Part shown: one piece after another, positions 55,399 to 63,907 of the stretch
Position numbering within the stretch: the stretch's first letter is position 1
How the letters are laid out: each line of letters opens with the position of its first letter
From: DASYQD01 sp036005845
GTDB lineage: Bacteria; Acidobacteriota; Thermoanaerobaculia; Multivoradales; JAIOJS01
Assembly: GCA_036005845.1 (NCBI GenBank)
Contig: DASYQD010000035.1
Coordinates: forward strand, 1 to 64,000
Length of the DNA: 64,000 nt
Direction: 5' to 3'
The notes under the pieces: model-generated
Database searches by the model: none
Seen by the model: the letters and a program-made list of their open reading frames with translations, nothing else
What the model was told of the DNA's origin: nothing
Made by a program: the position numbers and the translations under genes

Positions 55399-56208
55399 AT
55401 GAGCCAGGACGTGGTGCAGGAGCCCGCGGCTTCGCCACTCCGTTTCGACCGCGCCGAGTTCGCCGAAGCGAGCGCGGCGACGCGTTGCGCGCTGTGCGGC
55501 GATCCGCTCGCCGGCAGCTACTTCGAGATCAACGGGCACATGGCCTGCCCGCCCTGTCGCGCCAAGATCGGCACGACGATCGGTCGAGGCTCGCGCGCCG
55601 TCCGATTCCTGCGCGCGCTGGCCGGCGGCCTCGGCGGCGCCGTGCTCGGTGCCGGCATCTATTACGCCGTGCTCGCCATCACCAACTACGAGATCGGGCT
55701 CATCGCCATCGTCGTCGGCTTCCTCGTCGGCGGCGCCGTGCGCTGGGGGTGCTACGGCCGCGGCGGCTGGCTCTACCAAGGCCTGGCGATGGCGCTCACC
55801 TACGTGGCGATCGTCAGCACCTATGTGCCCTTCCTCTTCAAGGCGGCGAACGAGCAGCAGGCGTCGGCCCCGGCGGCGACCGCGGACACGACGGCAACGG
55901 CCGCCGGGGCGCCGGCTCCGGCAACCGCGAGTTCCGCCTCCGCGGCTCCGGCCAGACCCGCGGTGCCGCGCCACCGCATCAAGACGTTTGGCGAGTTTGC
56001 CGTTGCGATCGTGACGATGATCGGCATCGTGCTCGCCCTGCCGTTCCTCGCCGGCTTTCAGAACTTCATGGGCTGGCTGATCATCGGCTTCGCGGTCTAC
56101 CAGGCGTGGAAGATGAACCGCCGCCGCCAGCTCGTCGTCACCGGCCCGTTCCGCTTGGCCGGCGCCGCGGCAGCCGACCTGCCGGCAGCCGCGCTCGAGC
56201 CGGCCTGA
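55399..56208 (+). CDS. Membrane protein with N-terminal zinc ribbon
   Basis: 269 residues from the ATG at 55399. The N-terminal CALCGDPLAG and MACPPCRAK make a four-cysteine zinc ribbon at about 31-56. About four or five helices follow (LAGGLGGAVLGAGIYYAVLA, IGLIAIVVGFLVGGAV, MALTYVAIVSTYVPFLF), then a 40-residue Ala/Pro linker and two more helices (FAVAIVTMIGIVLALPFLAG, GWLIIGFAVYQAW). No known family. The next gene, eight bases downstream, is a membrane protease that also has a zinc ribbon, so the two probably act together. Confidence 0.8.
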   Translation: MSQDVVQEPAASPLRFDRAEFAEASAATRCALCGDPLAGSYFEINGHMACPPCRAKIGTTIGRGSRAVRFLRALAGGLGGAVLGAGIYYAVLAITNYEIGLIAIVVGFLVGGAVRWGCYGRGGWLYQGLAMALTYVAIVSTYVPFLFKAANEQQASAPAATADTTATAAGAPAPATASSASAAPARPAVPRHRIKTFGEFAVAIVTMIGIVLALPFLAGFQNFMGWLIIGFAVYQAWKMNRRRQLVVTGPFRLAGAAAADLPAAALEPA

Positions 56209-56216
56209 CCAATCCC

Positions 56217-57224
56217 ATGTACTGCGCCGGCTGCGGCAGCGAGCTGGCGCCCAGCCTGCGGGCCTGCCCCGTCTGCCATCGCCTGGTTCACCAGGCGGCA
56301 TTGGAGGATCTCGCCGCCGCCGCCGACCGCGCGCGCCGGGCCGGCGACGCTTCGGCCGAGCTTCTCTCGTGGCGCTCGGCGAGCGAGCTGCTCCCGGCCG
56401 GCAGCCGCCAGCTCGCGCAGCTGAGCGGACGCATCGAGGAGCTCAGCCGGCAGGTCGCGACTCCCGCCGAAGCGAAGAAGCGGGCGAACCTCGGCGGCGC
56501 CGGCAAGACGGGCCTCGCCGCCACGATCGGTGCCGTGCTCTGGAAGCTCAAGCTGGTGCTGCTGGCGCTGCTCGGCAAGGCCAAGCTGCTGCTGCTCGGC
56601 CTCTCCAAGGCCGGCACGCTGCTCACCATGCTGCTCTCCTTCGGCGCCTACTGGGCGCTTTGGGGGTGGAAGTTCGCCGCCGGCCTGGTGCTGTCGATCT
56701 ACGTCCACGAGATGGGTCACGTGGCGGCGCTGCGGCGCTTCGGCATCCCCGCCACGGCGCCGATGTTCATTCCGGGGTTAGGGGCGTTCGTGCGGCTCAA
56801 GCAGCGGCCGGCGAGCCCGGTCGAGGACGCGCGCGTCGGTCTCGCCGGCCCGATCTGGGGCCTCGGCGCGGCTTTGGCGGCGTGGGGAGTGGGCGCCGCG
56901 ACGGGCGCGCCGGCGTGGATGGCGATCGCCCGCGCCGGCGCCTGGATCAACCTCTTCAACCTGCTGCCGATCGCGCCGCTCGATGGCGGCCGCGGCTTCC
57001 ACGCGCTGTCGCGGCCGCAGCGCTGGCTGGCGGCGGCCGCGCTCGCTGCCGCGTGGTGGATCAGCCGCGACGGGCTGGTGATCCTCCTCGGCCTCGTCGC
57101 GATCGGACAGGCGATGGCGGGCAAAACGGTGCCGCAGGGCGACCGGCGGACGCTCTTCGAGTACGCCGGCCTGGTGCTCGCGTTCGCCGCCTTGACGAAG
57201 TTGCCGGTGCCGGTGCCGCCGTAG
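56217..57224 (+). CDS. Site-2 protease (M50-type) with N-terminal zinc ribbon
   Basis: 335 residues from the ATG at 56217. The N-terminus (YCAGCGSEL, ACPVCHRL) is a zinc ribbon; a coiled or helical region of about 100 residues follows. The membrane part has HEMGH at 164-168 and the second M50 motif NLLPIAPLDGG with D256, which together bind the catalytic zinc. It would cut a membrane-embedded substrate. With the adjacent zinc-ribbon membrane protein it forms a two-gene unit. The active site looks complete. Confidence 0.88.
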   Translation: MYCAGCGSELAPSLRACPVCHRLVHQAALEDLAAAADRARRAGDASAELLSWRSASELLPAGSRQLAQLSGRIEELSRQVATPAEAKKRANLGGAGKTGLAATIGAVLWKLKLVLLALLGKAKLLLLGLSKAGTLLTMLLSFGAYWALWGWKFAAGLVLSIYVHEMGHVAALRRFGIPATAPMFIPGLGAFVRLKQRPASPVEDARVGLAGPIWGLGAALAAWGVGAATGAPAWMAIARAGAWINLFNLLPIAPLDGGRGFHALSRPQRWLAAAALAAAWWISRDGLVILLGLVAIGQAMAGKTVPQGDRRTLFEYAGLVLAFAALTKLPVPVPP

Positions 57225-57240
57225 CGGCGGCGCCGCGCGG

Positions 57241-58056
57241 CTACTCGATCAAGCCGGAGAGCGGCGAGCTCGCGGTGGCGTAGAGCTTGGGTGCGATGCG
57301 GCCGGCATTGGCGGCCAGCCAGCCGGCCTCGACCGCCAGCTTCATCGCCCGCGCCATGCGCACCGGGTCGGCGGCGCCGGCGATGCCGGTGTTCATCAGC
57401 ACGCCCGAGGCGCCGAGCTCCATCGCCACCGCGGCGTCCGACGCCGTGCCGACGCCGGCGTCGACGATCACCGGCACTGTCGCCTGCTCGACGATGATGC
57501 GCAGGTTGGCGCGGTTGCGGATGCCCATGCCGGAGCCGATGGGCGCGCCGAGCGGCATCACCGCCGCGGCGCCGAGATCCGCGAGCTTCTTGCACACCAC
57601 CGGGTCGTCATTCGTGTAGGGCAGCACGACGAAGCCTTCCTTGACCAGCACCTCGGTGGCCCGCAGCAGCTCGGCGTTGTCGGGGAAGAGCGTCTGCTGG
57701 TCGCCGATCACCTCGAGCTTCACCCAGTCCCAGCCGCCGAGCTCGCGGCCGAGGCGCGCGGTGCGGATGGCCTCCTCGGCGGTGTAGCAGCCGGCGGTGT
57801 TGGGGAGCAGCAGGTAGCGCGACTGGTCGATCGCCTCGACGAGGTCGGCCTTTCCGTTGGGATCAAAGCTGACGCGGCGTAGCGCGACGGTCACCATCTC
57901 GGTGCCGGAGGCGTCGAGCGCCGCCTGCATGGTGGCGAGGTCGGTGTACTTGCCGGTGCCGAGGATGAGGCGCGAGCGGAAGGTGCGGCCGCCGAGCTGC
58001 AGCGGTTGGAGGTCGGCGGTGGTGCGGGTCGTGTCGAGCTCAGCGGTGGTGGTCAT
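57241..58056 (-). CDS. thiG: Thiazole synthase ThiG
   Basis: 271 residues from the ATG at 58056 (GTG at 58062 would add two). It builds the thiazole phosphate of thiamine from 1-deoxy-D-xylulose 5-phosphate, dehydroglycine and ThiS thiocarboxylate. Family phrases: FRSRLILGTGKYTD, WDWVKLEVIGD (probable Schiff-base lysine), VLPYTNDDPVVCKKLADLG, MPLGAPIGSG and DAGVGTASDAAVAMELG. The protein looks complete. No thiS, thiF or other thiamine gene is next to it, which is unusual, so it must depend on ThiS encoded elsewhere. Confidence 0.96.
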   Translation of the reverse strand: MTTTAELDTTRTTADLQPLQLGGRTFRSRLILGTGKYTDLATMQAALDASGTEMVTVALRRVSFDPNGKADLVEAIDQSRYLLLPNTAGCYTAEEAIRTARLGRELGGWDWVKLEVIGDQQTLFPDNAELLRATEVLVKEGFVVLPYTNDDPVVCKKLADLGAAAVMPLGAPIGSGMGIRNRANLRIIVEQATVPVIVDAGVGTASDAAVAMELGASGVLMNTGIAGAADPVRMARAMKLAVEAGWLAANAGRIAPKLYATASSPLSGLIE

Positions 58057-58107
58057 CGCCACAATCGTAGCCCGCCGCGCCTTCAGCCCTGCTTCCCGCG
58101 CCCGGCG

Positions 58108-59241
58108 CTACCTGCCGCCGTACGAGATGCGATACACCGCGCCGCGCGCGTCGTCGGAGACGAGCAGCGCGCCGTCGGGCATCTCCAGCACGTCGACCGG
58201 CCGGCCCCACTCGCCGCCGTCCTGCAGCCAGCCTTCGGCGAAGACGCGGTAACGGCTCGTCCGCTCGCCGTCGACGTCCACCACGGAGATGCGGTAGCCG
58301 ATCTTGTGCGTGCGGTTCCACGAGCCGTGCTCGGCGATGAAGATCGCGCCGCGGTACTCCGCCGGAAACATCGTGCCGCGATAAAACCGCATCCCCAGCG
58401 CCGCCACGTGCGGGCCGAGCTTCGCGGCGGGCGCCGTGTAGTCGCTGCAGCGGTGACCCTGGCCCTCATCGGGGTCGGGGATGTCGCCGCCCTGGCAGTA
58501 AGGAAAGCCGAAGTGCATGCCGGCCCTCGGCGCGCGGTTGAGCTCGTCGGGCGGCCGGTCGTCGCCCAGCCAGTCGCGGCCGTTGTCGGTGAACCAGAGG
58601 GCGCCGCCCTGCGGCTGCCAGTCGAAGCCGACGCTGTTGCGCACGCCGCGCGCCCACACCTCGAGGCGACTGCCGTCGGGCGCGATGCGCGAGACGGTGC
58701 CGAACGGATCGGCGTTCGTGCAGACGTTGCACGGCGCGCCGATGCCGATCCACAGCCAGCCGTCGGGGCCGAAGCGGGCGTAGCGCCACTGGTGGCCGCT
58801 CTGCTTGGGCAGGCCGCTGAAGAAGACCTTCGGCGCCGGCTGCTTCTTGCCGAAGTACGACTCGACGTCGTCGTAGCGCAGCACGCGCGTCACCTCGGCG
58901 ACGTAGAGGTCGCCGTCCTTCCAGGCGACGCCGTTGGGCTCGTCGAGGCCGCGCGCGATCGTCTGCACCGCCTCGGGCTTGCCGTCGTGGTCCTGGTCGG
59001 GGATGGCGTAGACCTCGCCGTCGCGCGTGCCGACGAAGACGGTGCCGGTGGGCGCCAGCACCAGCGAGCGGGCGCCGGAGACGCCGTCGGCGTAGACCGC
59101 GATGCGGAAGCCGGCCGGCAGCTTGATGCGGTCGACGCCCGCGCCGCCGCCGATGGCGGCGATGCCGAGGCCGCGGCCGCAGCTCAGCGCCAGGAGCGCC
59201 AGCAGCGCGATGCGGGCGGCGCGGCGGTGCCGGCTGTCCAC
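58108..59241 (-). CDS. Sorbosone-dehydrogenase-like (PQQ-dependent sugar dehydrogenase family) lipoprotein
   Basis: 377 residues from the GTG at 59241; a longer frame to 59277 lies ahead of the signal. The signal ends LLALSC, a lipobox. The six-bladed propeller pattern is clear: LPAGFRIAVYADGV at the start, GLDEPNGVAWKDGDLYVAEV, WLWIGIGAPCNVC, ARGVRNSVGFDW, FTDNGRDWLGDD, FIAEHGSWNR and the end DGALLVSDDARGAVYRI. This is the GSDH/sorbosone dehydrogenase family; PQQ binding is inferred. Location is periplasmic and membrane-anchored. The natural substrate is unknown. Confidence 0.88.
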   Translation of the reverse strand: MDSRHRRAARIALLALLALSCGRGLGIAAIGGGAGVDRIKLPAGFRIAVYADGVSGARSLVLAPTGTVFVGTRDGEVYAIPDQDHDGKPEAVQTIARGLDEPNGVAWKDGDLYVAEVTRVLRYDDVESYFGKKQPAPKVFFSGLPKQSGHQWRYARFGPDGWLWIGIGAPCNVCTNADPFGTVSRIAPDGSRLEVWARGVRNSVGFDWQPQGGALWFTDNGRDWLGDDRPPDELNRAPRAGMHFGFPYCQGGDIPDPDEGQGHRCSDYTAPAAKLGPHVAALGMRFYRGTMFPAEYRGAIFIAEHGSWNRTHKIGYRISVVDVDGERTSRYRVFAEGWLQDGGEWGRPVDVLEMPDGALLVSDDARGAVYRISYGGR

Positions 59242-59289
59242 GCGTCGATTGTAGCCAGCGGAGGCAACCCGCGGCATGCGCTGTGCGCG

Positions 59290-60114
59290 CTACGCCAGCA
59301 GGATCAGCAGCACGCCGGCGACGAGCAGCAGCAGCGCGGACACTTTCTTCCAGCCGACCGCCTCGCCGAAGAAGACACCGCCGATGAGCAGCGCCATGAC
59401 GTTGCCGACGGCGCGCTTGACCGCCTCGACGACGCCGACGAGCGCGACGCGAATGACGAGTAGCTGGAGGACGAGCGCCACCGCCGAGACGGCGACCGCG
59501 ACGGCGAGCAACGGCAGCACGCGGCCACGCATCCCCGCGGCGAGCTCACCGGCGCGGCCGCGCACAGCCATCACCAGCAGCGTGCCGGCGGCGATGCCGG
59601 CGCAGAGCACGAGAGCGTGCCGCGCCGGCCCCACTGCCTCGACGCCCAGCTTGTCGAGCGGCAGCGTCATGCCCCAGCAGACGGCGACGAGCAGCATCAG
59701 CCGCGCGCCCGGCTCGCGGCGCAGCGCCCGCCACCAAGCGGCGAGGGAACCGCCTTCCGCCGCGGCGCCGCCGAGGACCAGCGCGCCGACGACGACGAGC
59801 GCGATGCCCGCGAGCTGCACCGGCTTCGGCCACTCGCCCAGGAGCGGCCGCGCAAAGGTGGCGACGAACGCCGGCGTCAGCGACAGCAGCGGCACTGACA
59901 CGGAGAGCGGCGAGCGCAGCAACGCGGCGACGTAGGCGCTGTTGGCGACGATGTTGAGGGTGATCGAGCCCAAGGCAACGAGCGTGTAGCGCCCAGTGAT
60001 CGGCCCCGACGCCGACGCCGCGCCCCACAACGCCAGCACCGGCACCTGGCCGAGCGCGAGGTAGAAGACGACCGCCAGCGGCGACAGGTGCGGCGCCAGC
60101 AGCTTGCGCAGCAC
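59290..60114 (-). CDS. DMT-superfamily (EamA) transporter, N-terminus uncertain
   Basis: 274 residues from a GTG at 60114, nine or ten membrane helices, with the repeated EamA pattern of two five-helix halves (ALGSITLNIVANSAYVAALL, LLIGGVFFGEAVGW). It probably exports metabolites or drugs. The frame extends upstream through a good first helix (ALLLIAGTALGWSALD) to a stop near 60234, but this stretch has no ATG, GTG or TTG. Either the GTG is used and the first helix is lost, or a non-standard start or an indel is present. A dispersed repeat lies about 150 bases upstream. Confidence 0.8.
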   Translation of the reverse strand: MLRKLLAPHLSPLAVVFYLALGQVPVLALWGAASASGPITGRYTLVALGSITLNIVANSAYVAALLRSPLSVSVPLLSLTPAFVATFARPLLGEWPKPVQLAGIALVVVGALVLGGAAAEGGSLAAWWRALRREPGARLMLLVAVCWGMTLPLDKLGVEAVGPARHALVLCAGIAAGTLLVMAVRGRAGELAAGMRGRVLPLLAVAVAVSAVALVLQLLVIRVALVGVVEAVKRAVGNVMALLIGGVFFGEAVGWKKVSALLLLVAGVLLILLA

Positions 60115-60268
60115 GTCGAGCGCCGACCAGCCGAGGGCGGTGCCGGCGATGAGGAGGAGGGCGGTGGTGCCGATGGCGGCGATTAGAACCCTGCGAGCCG
60201 AGGCGACGCAATGTGCTGGCGGTGGCGTGCCGGCGGTGGCGCCTCAACGGGGATGCCTTGGAGTCCCG

Positions 60269-60344
60269 GTCATCCGAGGCCGCGTAGCGGCCGTGGCGAT
60301 CTCGATCATCGAGATTGCTTCGTCGCTACGCTCCTCGCAATGAC
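60269..60344. repeat. Dispersed palindromic repeat, copy B
   Basis: It runs from GTCATCCGAGG through a small GCCGCGTAGCGGC hairpin, CGTGGCGATCTCGAT and TTGCTTCGTCGCTACGCTCC to GCAATGAC. The same core occurs at 49461-49536 and 61679-61752. It lies between panD and the DMT gene. Confidence 0.8.
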
Positions 60345-60362
60345 GTCGGCGCGCCGGCTCAG

Positions 60363-60743
60363 CTATGCCGGCAGCAGCGCCTCGATGGGCGGCGCGGGCA
60401 CGGCGCGGTTCGTCTCGTCGACGAACACCACCTGGGGACGGTGAGTCCGCGCCTCCGCTTCGTCGTAGGCGGCGTAGCTCGCCAGGATCACCAGGTCGCC
60501 GCGCCGCGCCTTGTGCGCGGCGGCGCCGTTGACCACCACCTCGCCGCGACCCGGCGACCCCGGGATGACGTAGGTGGCGAAGCGCTCGCCGTTGGTGACG
60601 TTGTAGATCTCCACCCGCTCGTGCGTCAGGAGGTCGGCGGCGGCCATGAGCAGCGGGTCGACCTTGACCGACCCCTGGTAGTGGAGATCGGCGTCGGTGA
60701 CGGTGGCGCGGTGGATCTTCGACTTGAGCAGCGTGCGTTGCAT
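60363..60743 (-). CDS. panD: Aspartate 1-decarboxylase
   Basis: 126 residues. It makes beta-alanine from aspartate for pantothenate. The self-cleavage site is intact: YQGSV with Gly24-Ser25, where Ser25 becomes the pyruvoyl group. K9, Y22, NVTNGERF and VVVNGAAAHKARRGD are conserved. Third gene of the panB-panC-panD run, 28 bases after panC. Confidence 0.97.
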   Translation of the reverse strand: MQRTLLKSKIHRATVTDADLHYQGSVKVDPLLMAAADLLTHERVEIYNVTNGERFATYVIPGSPGRGEVVVNGAAAHKARRGDLVILASYAAYDEAEARTHRPQVVFVDETNRAVPAPPIEALLPA

Positions 60744-60771
60744 GGCGTTCCTCGGTATGGCTGGAGAGCGT

Positions 60772-61668
60772 TCAGGTGGTCAGCAGCGGCGAGTGCGGAA
60801 TCGGCGAGCTGACGCCCGCGGACGTCACCCGCAATCGCAGGTTGTCGATCAGGCGCGTGCCGCCGAGGCGAACGGCGATCGGCAGCACGACGGTTCCGCT
60901 CAGGGTCTCGAGCGGCTGGAAGGTGTCGGCGTCGACGGCGGCGACGTAGTCGATCGTCACCCGCGGCTCCGCGGCGAGCGTGGCGCGCAGGCGCTCGCAC
61001 ACCGCGGCCGCGCGCCGTTCGCCGCCGGCGATCAGCGACTCCGCGTCGCCCAGCGCGCGGTGGAGCACGGCAGCGGCGCGGCGCTGCTCGGCGTCGAGGT
61101 AGGCGTTGCGCGACGACATCGCCAGCCCGTCGGCCTCCCGAACCGTCGGGCCGGCGACGATCTCGACCGGCAGGTGCAGGTCGCGCACGAGTTGGCGCAC
61201 GACGGCGAGTTGCTGCGCGTCCTTCTCGCCGAAGACGGCGAGGTCGGGGTGCACGAGGTGGAAGAGCTGCATCACCACCGTGGCGACGCCGCGGAAGTGC
61301 CCGGGCCGCAGGTCGCTCTCGAGCCCGCGCGCGGCGCCGCCCGGCTCGACGAAGGTGGCGAAGCCCGGTGGATAGATCGTCTCGACGGCGGGAAGGAACA
61401 ACAAGTGGCAGCCGGCCTCGGCGAGGAGTGCCGCGTCGCGCTCGGGCGTGCGCGGGTAGCGCGCCAGGTCCTCGTGCGGCCCGAACTGCGTCGGGTTGAC
61501 GAACACCGAGGCGACGACGCGGTCGGCGCGCTCACGCGCGATACGCACCAGCGACAGGTGCCCGGCGTGCAGCGCGCCCATCGTCGGCACGAAGCCGACG
61601 AGCGCGCCCTCGCGGCGCCAGTTGGCGACGATACGGCGAAGACGGGTGATATCGCTGATCGATTCCAT
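60772..61668 (-). CDS. panC: Pantothenate synthetase (pantoate-beta-alanine ligase)
   Basis: 298 residues from the ATG at 61668. It joins pantoate and beta-alanine using ATP through a pantoyl-adenylate. The nucleotidyltransferase motifs are PTMGALHAGHLSLV (HxGH type) and MSSRNAYLDAEQR (the KMSKS-like loop). VFVNPTQFGPHEDLARYPRT and GEKDAQQLAVVRQLVRDL are further family segments. It lies 92 bases downstream of panB. Copy C of the palindromic repeat fills most of that gap. Confidence 0.97.
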   Translation of the reverse strand: MESISDITRLRRIVANWRREGALVGFVPTMGALHAGHLSLVRIARERADRVVASVFVNPTQFGPHEDLARYPRTPERDAALLAEAGCHLLFLPAVETIYPPGFATFVEPGGAARGLESDLRPGHFRGVATVVMQLFHLVHPDLAVFGEKDAQQLAVVRQLVRDLHLPVEIVAGPTVREADGLAMSSRNAYLDAEQRRAAAVLHRALGDAESLIAGGERRAAAVCERLRATLAAEPRVTIDYVAAVDADTFQPLETLSGTVVLPIAVRLGGTRLIDNLRLRVTSAGVSSPIPHSPLLTT

Positions 61669-61678
61669 GGCCGCTCTC

Positions 61679-61752
61679 GTCATCGCGAGGACCGCAGGTC
61701 CGTGGCGATCTCGATGTCGAGGTTGCTTCGTCGCTTCGCTCCTCGCAACGAC
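61679..61752. repeat. Dispersed palindromic repeat, copy C, inside the pan operon
   Basis: GTCATCGCGAGGACCGCAGG, CGTGGCGATCTCGAT and TTGCTTCGTCGCTTCGCTCC follow each other and end GCAACGAC, matching copies A and B. It fills the gap between panB and panC, so it should be transcribed with both and may form an mRNA hairpin. It ends 10 bases from the panC start. Confidence 0.8.
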
Positions 61753-61760
61753 GATTGTGG

Positions 61761-62606
61761 TCAGCCGTAGAGCTTGCCCACGACCTCCGCCGCGGAACGC
61801 GACGGATCGCCGTACGACTCGCTGGCCTCGGGGAAGCGTCCGGCGCGCACGTCGGCCGCAAAGGCGGCGATCGCCTCGCGCGCCGCGGTGCCGAGCTGCG
61901 CGTAGCGGCGCACGAAGCGCGGCGCGATGCGCTCCTCGAGCCCGAGCAGGTCGTGGTAGACGAGCACCTGGCCGTCGCAGCCGGCGCCGGCGCCGATGCC
62001 GATGGTGGGGATCGACAGCGCCGCCGACACCTCGCTCGCGAGCTTCGCCGGCACGCACTCGAGCACCAGCGAGAAGGCCCCCGCCTCCTCGGCCTCGCGC
62101 GCCGCGGCAAGCAGCCGCTCGGCCGCCGCCGCGCCGCGCCCCTGCACCTTGAAGCCGCCGAGCTTGTGCACCGACTGCGGCGTCAAGCCGAGGTGCGCCA
62201 TCACCGGCACCTCGGCGGCGACCAGCGCGCGCACGACGTCGGGGCGGTCGCCCTCGATCTTCACCGCCTGCGCGCCGCCCTCCTTGACGAAACGCAGCGC
62301 GTTCATGACCGCCTGCTCGGCGCCGAGGTGGAACGAGCCGTAGGGCATGTCGGCGACGAGCAGCGCCCGCCGCACGCCGCGCCGCACCGCTTTGACGTGG
62401 TGCAGCATCTCGTCCATGGTGACGGCGAGGGTGTCCTCGTAGCCGAGCACCACCATGGCCAGCGAGTCGCCCACCAGCACCACGTCGACGCCGGCGGCGT
62501 CAGCCTGCCGCCCCTGTGGGCAGTCGTAGGCAGTGACCATCACCACGCGCTCGCCGCGGGCGGGCGCTTCGGAAACCCAGGGAACGGTGACGCGGGTCTC
62601 GGGCAT
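61761..62606 (-). CDS. panB: 3-methyl-2-oxobutanoate hydroxymethyltransferase
   Basis: 281 residues from the ATG at 62606, preceded by GGGAGG. It makes ketopantoate from 2-oxoisovalerate and methylene-tetrahydrofolate. The barrel motifs are present: VMVTAYDCPQGRQADAAGVD, VLVGDSLAMVVLGYEDT, MPYGSF, VKIEGD, VMAHLGLTPQSV, ECVPAKLASEVS and GIGAGAGCDGQVLVYHDLLG. Two small deviations from the usual wording (CPQGRQAD in place of P.A...D) do not touch the metal ligands. First gene of the pan operon; divergent from the gene at 62898. Confidence 0.96.
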   Translation of the reverse strand: MPETRVTVPWVSEAPARGERVVMVTAYDCPQGRQADAAGVDVVLVGDSLAMVVLGYEDTLAVTMDEMLHHVKAVRRGVRRALLVADMPYGSFHLGAEQAVMNALRFVKEGGAQAVKIEGDRPDVVRALVAAEVPVMAHLGLTPQSVHKLGGFKVQGRGAAAAERLLAAAREAEEAGAFSLVLECVPAKLASEVSAALSIPTIGIGAGAGCDGQVLVYHDLLGLEERIAPRFVRRYAQLGTAAREAIAAFAADVRAGRFPEASESYGDPSRSAAEVVGKLYG

Positions 62607-62897
62607 GACCGGCCTCCCATGTTCGACGGATGTCGAGGGTGGCCGCGCGAACCTCGCGTGTCCGGGTCGATACGGATGGGCGGGCGCCGGCGCGCGCGCA
62701 CACCGAGGCAGCGGCTCCCACCGGGTGTCCGTCCGAGTCGGATCGGGCCCCGCAACCGCCACCCGTCGCACCACCGACGTGGGACTCTCGTCCCTTCGCT
62801 TACCGTCCCGGTCCCTCGCGGGATCCAAGCGGCACGGCCTTCATCGTAGCGCAAACGTCGACGGGGTATCCTGGAGGGCGAGAAAAGGGGTGCCTCG

Positions 62898-63893
62898 ATG
62901 AGATCGACGACGGTGCTGGCCGTCCTGGCCTTGGTGACGGGAGTCGTGTTCGCCGCTGCCGAGCCTACCCGCGCGCAGGGCTGCGGCGGTGCCTTCCGCG
63001 GCCGCCGATGCTCGACGCCGCCGGCGGGCGGAGGAAACAAGGCGCTCGACGAGCGGATGCTCGCCGGGGCGCACCGGTTGGGGCGGGGCGAGCGGATCGT
63101 CGTGCCGATCGTCTACCACGTCATCTACGACTCTCATCCGGCGAACCCCCCGGACGACCTCGCGCACGCGCCACCCGCTGCCCTCATGGAGCTGCAGACC
63201 GCGGTGCTGAACCGGGCGTTCCACGGTACCGCCATCTCCTTCTCGACCGCCGGCGTGGAGGCGCGCAGCTTCGTTCCGTGGAGGAGGCAGGCCGGCACTG
63301 GATATCCGCCGCTCGAGGACATCGTCGACATGATCGTCGATCTGAACGCCGAGCGGCGCGGCGTCCTGCATGTCTTCCTGATGCAGTTCGACGAGTCGGC
63401 GGCGCCGCCCGAGACCAAGATGATGTTCCAGGGCTTCCGCCGCCGCACGGACGGGATCATGATGGGTTGGGATCTCTTGCCGTACGACCCGATCTTGCAT
63501 CCGCTCGATCCTCAGTCTCTCCTCTACTGGTCCGAGGGCGAGACGCTGGTGCACCTCGTCGGGCACTACCTCGGCCTGCTGCACACCTACGAACCCTGGC
63601 CGGTCGAGGTCGAGGGCAACGTTCCTCGATGCTCCACGCACTCGCCGCCATGCGCTCAGATCAGCGACCACGTACGCGACACGCCCGTGCATCTGGGGGG
63701 CCTCAGCGACGACTGCGCGCCGGTGGACTCCTGCCCCGAGTATCCCGGCCTCGATCCGATCGGCAACTACATGAGCGCCGAACCAGACCTCTGCACCCAC
63801 GAGTTCACGCCCGGACAGGTGCTGCGCATGGAGCGCATGGTGCGGGCCTTTCGGCCTTACCTCATCGTCGGCACGCCGGCGAGCCAGCACTAG
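62898..63893 (+). CDS. Secreted M43 (pappalysin)-like protein with degenerate zinc site
   Basis: 331 residues from the ATG at 62898, with an AAAAGGGG box. The signal peptide ends near EPTRA-QG (residue 27). The middle holds IVVPIVYHVIYDS and LNRAFHGTAISFSTAG, typical of M43 proteases, and the end holds the Met-turn region NYMSAEPDLCTHEFTPGQVLRM. The metal motif reads HLVGHYLGLLH (219-229): all three histidines are kept but the catalytic glutamate of HExxH is leucine. Zinc could still bind, but hydrolysis in the usual way is not expected. Either a non-catalytic binding protein or a decaying enzyme. Confidence 0.8.
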   Translation: MRSTTVLAVLALVTGVVFAAAEPTRAQGCGGAFRGRRCSTPPAGGGNKALDERMLAGAHRLGRGERIVVPIVYHVIYDSHPANPPDDLAHAPPAALMELQTAVLNRAFHGTAISFSTAGVEARSFVPWRRQAGTGYPPLEDIVDMIVDLNAERRGVLHVFLMQFDESAAPPETKMMFQGFRRRTDGIMMGWDLLPYDPILHPLDPQSLLYWSEGETLVHLVGHYLGLLHTYEPWPVEVEGNVPRCSTHSPPCAQISDHVRDTPVHLGGLSDDCAPVDSCPEYPGLDPIGNYMSAEPDLCTHEFTPGQVLRMERMVRAFRPYLIVGTPASQH

Positions 63894-63907
63894 GCGCGGG
63901 CTTCGCC

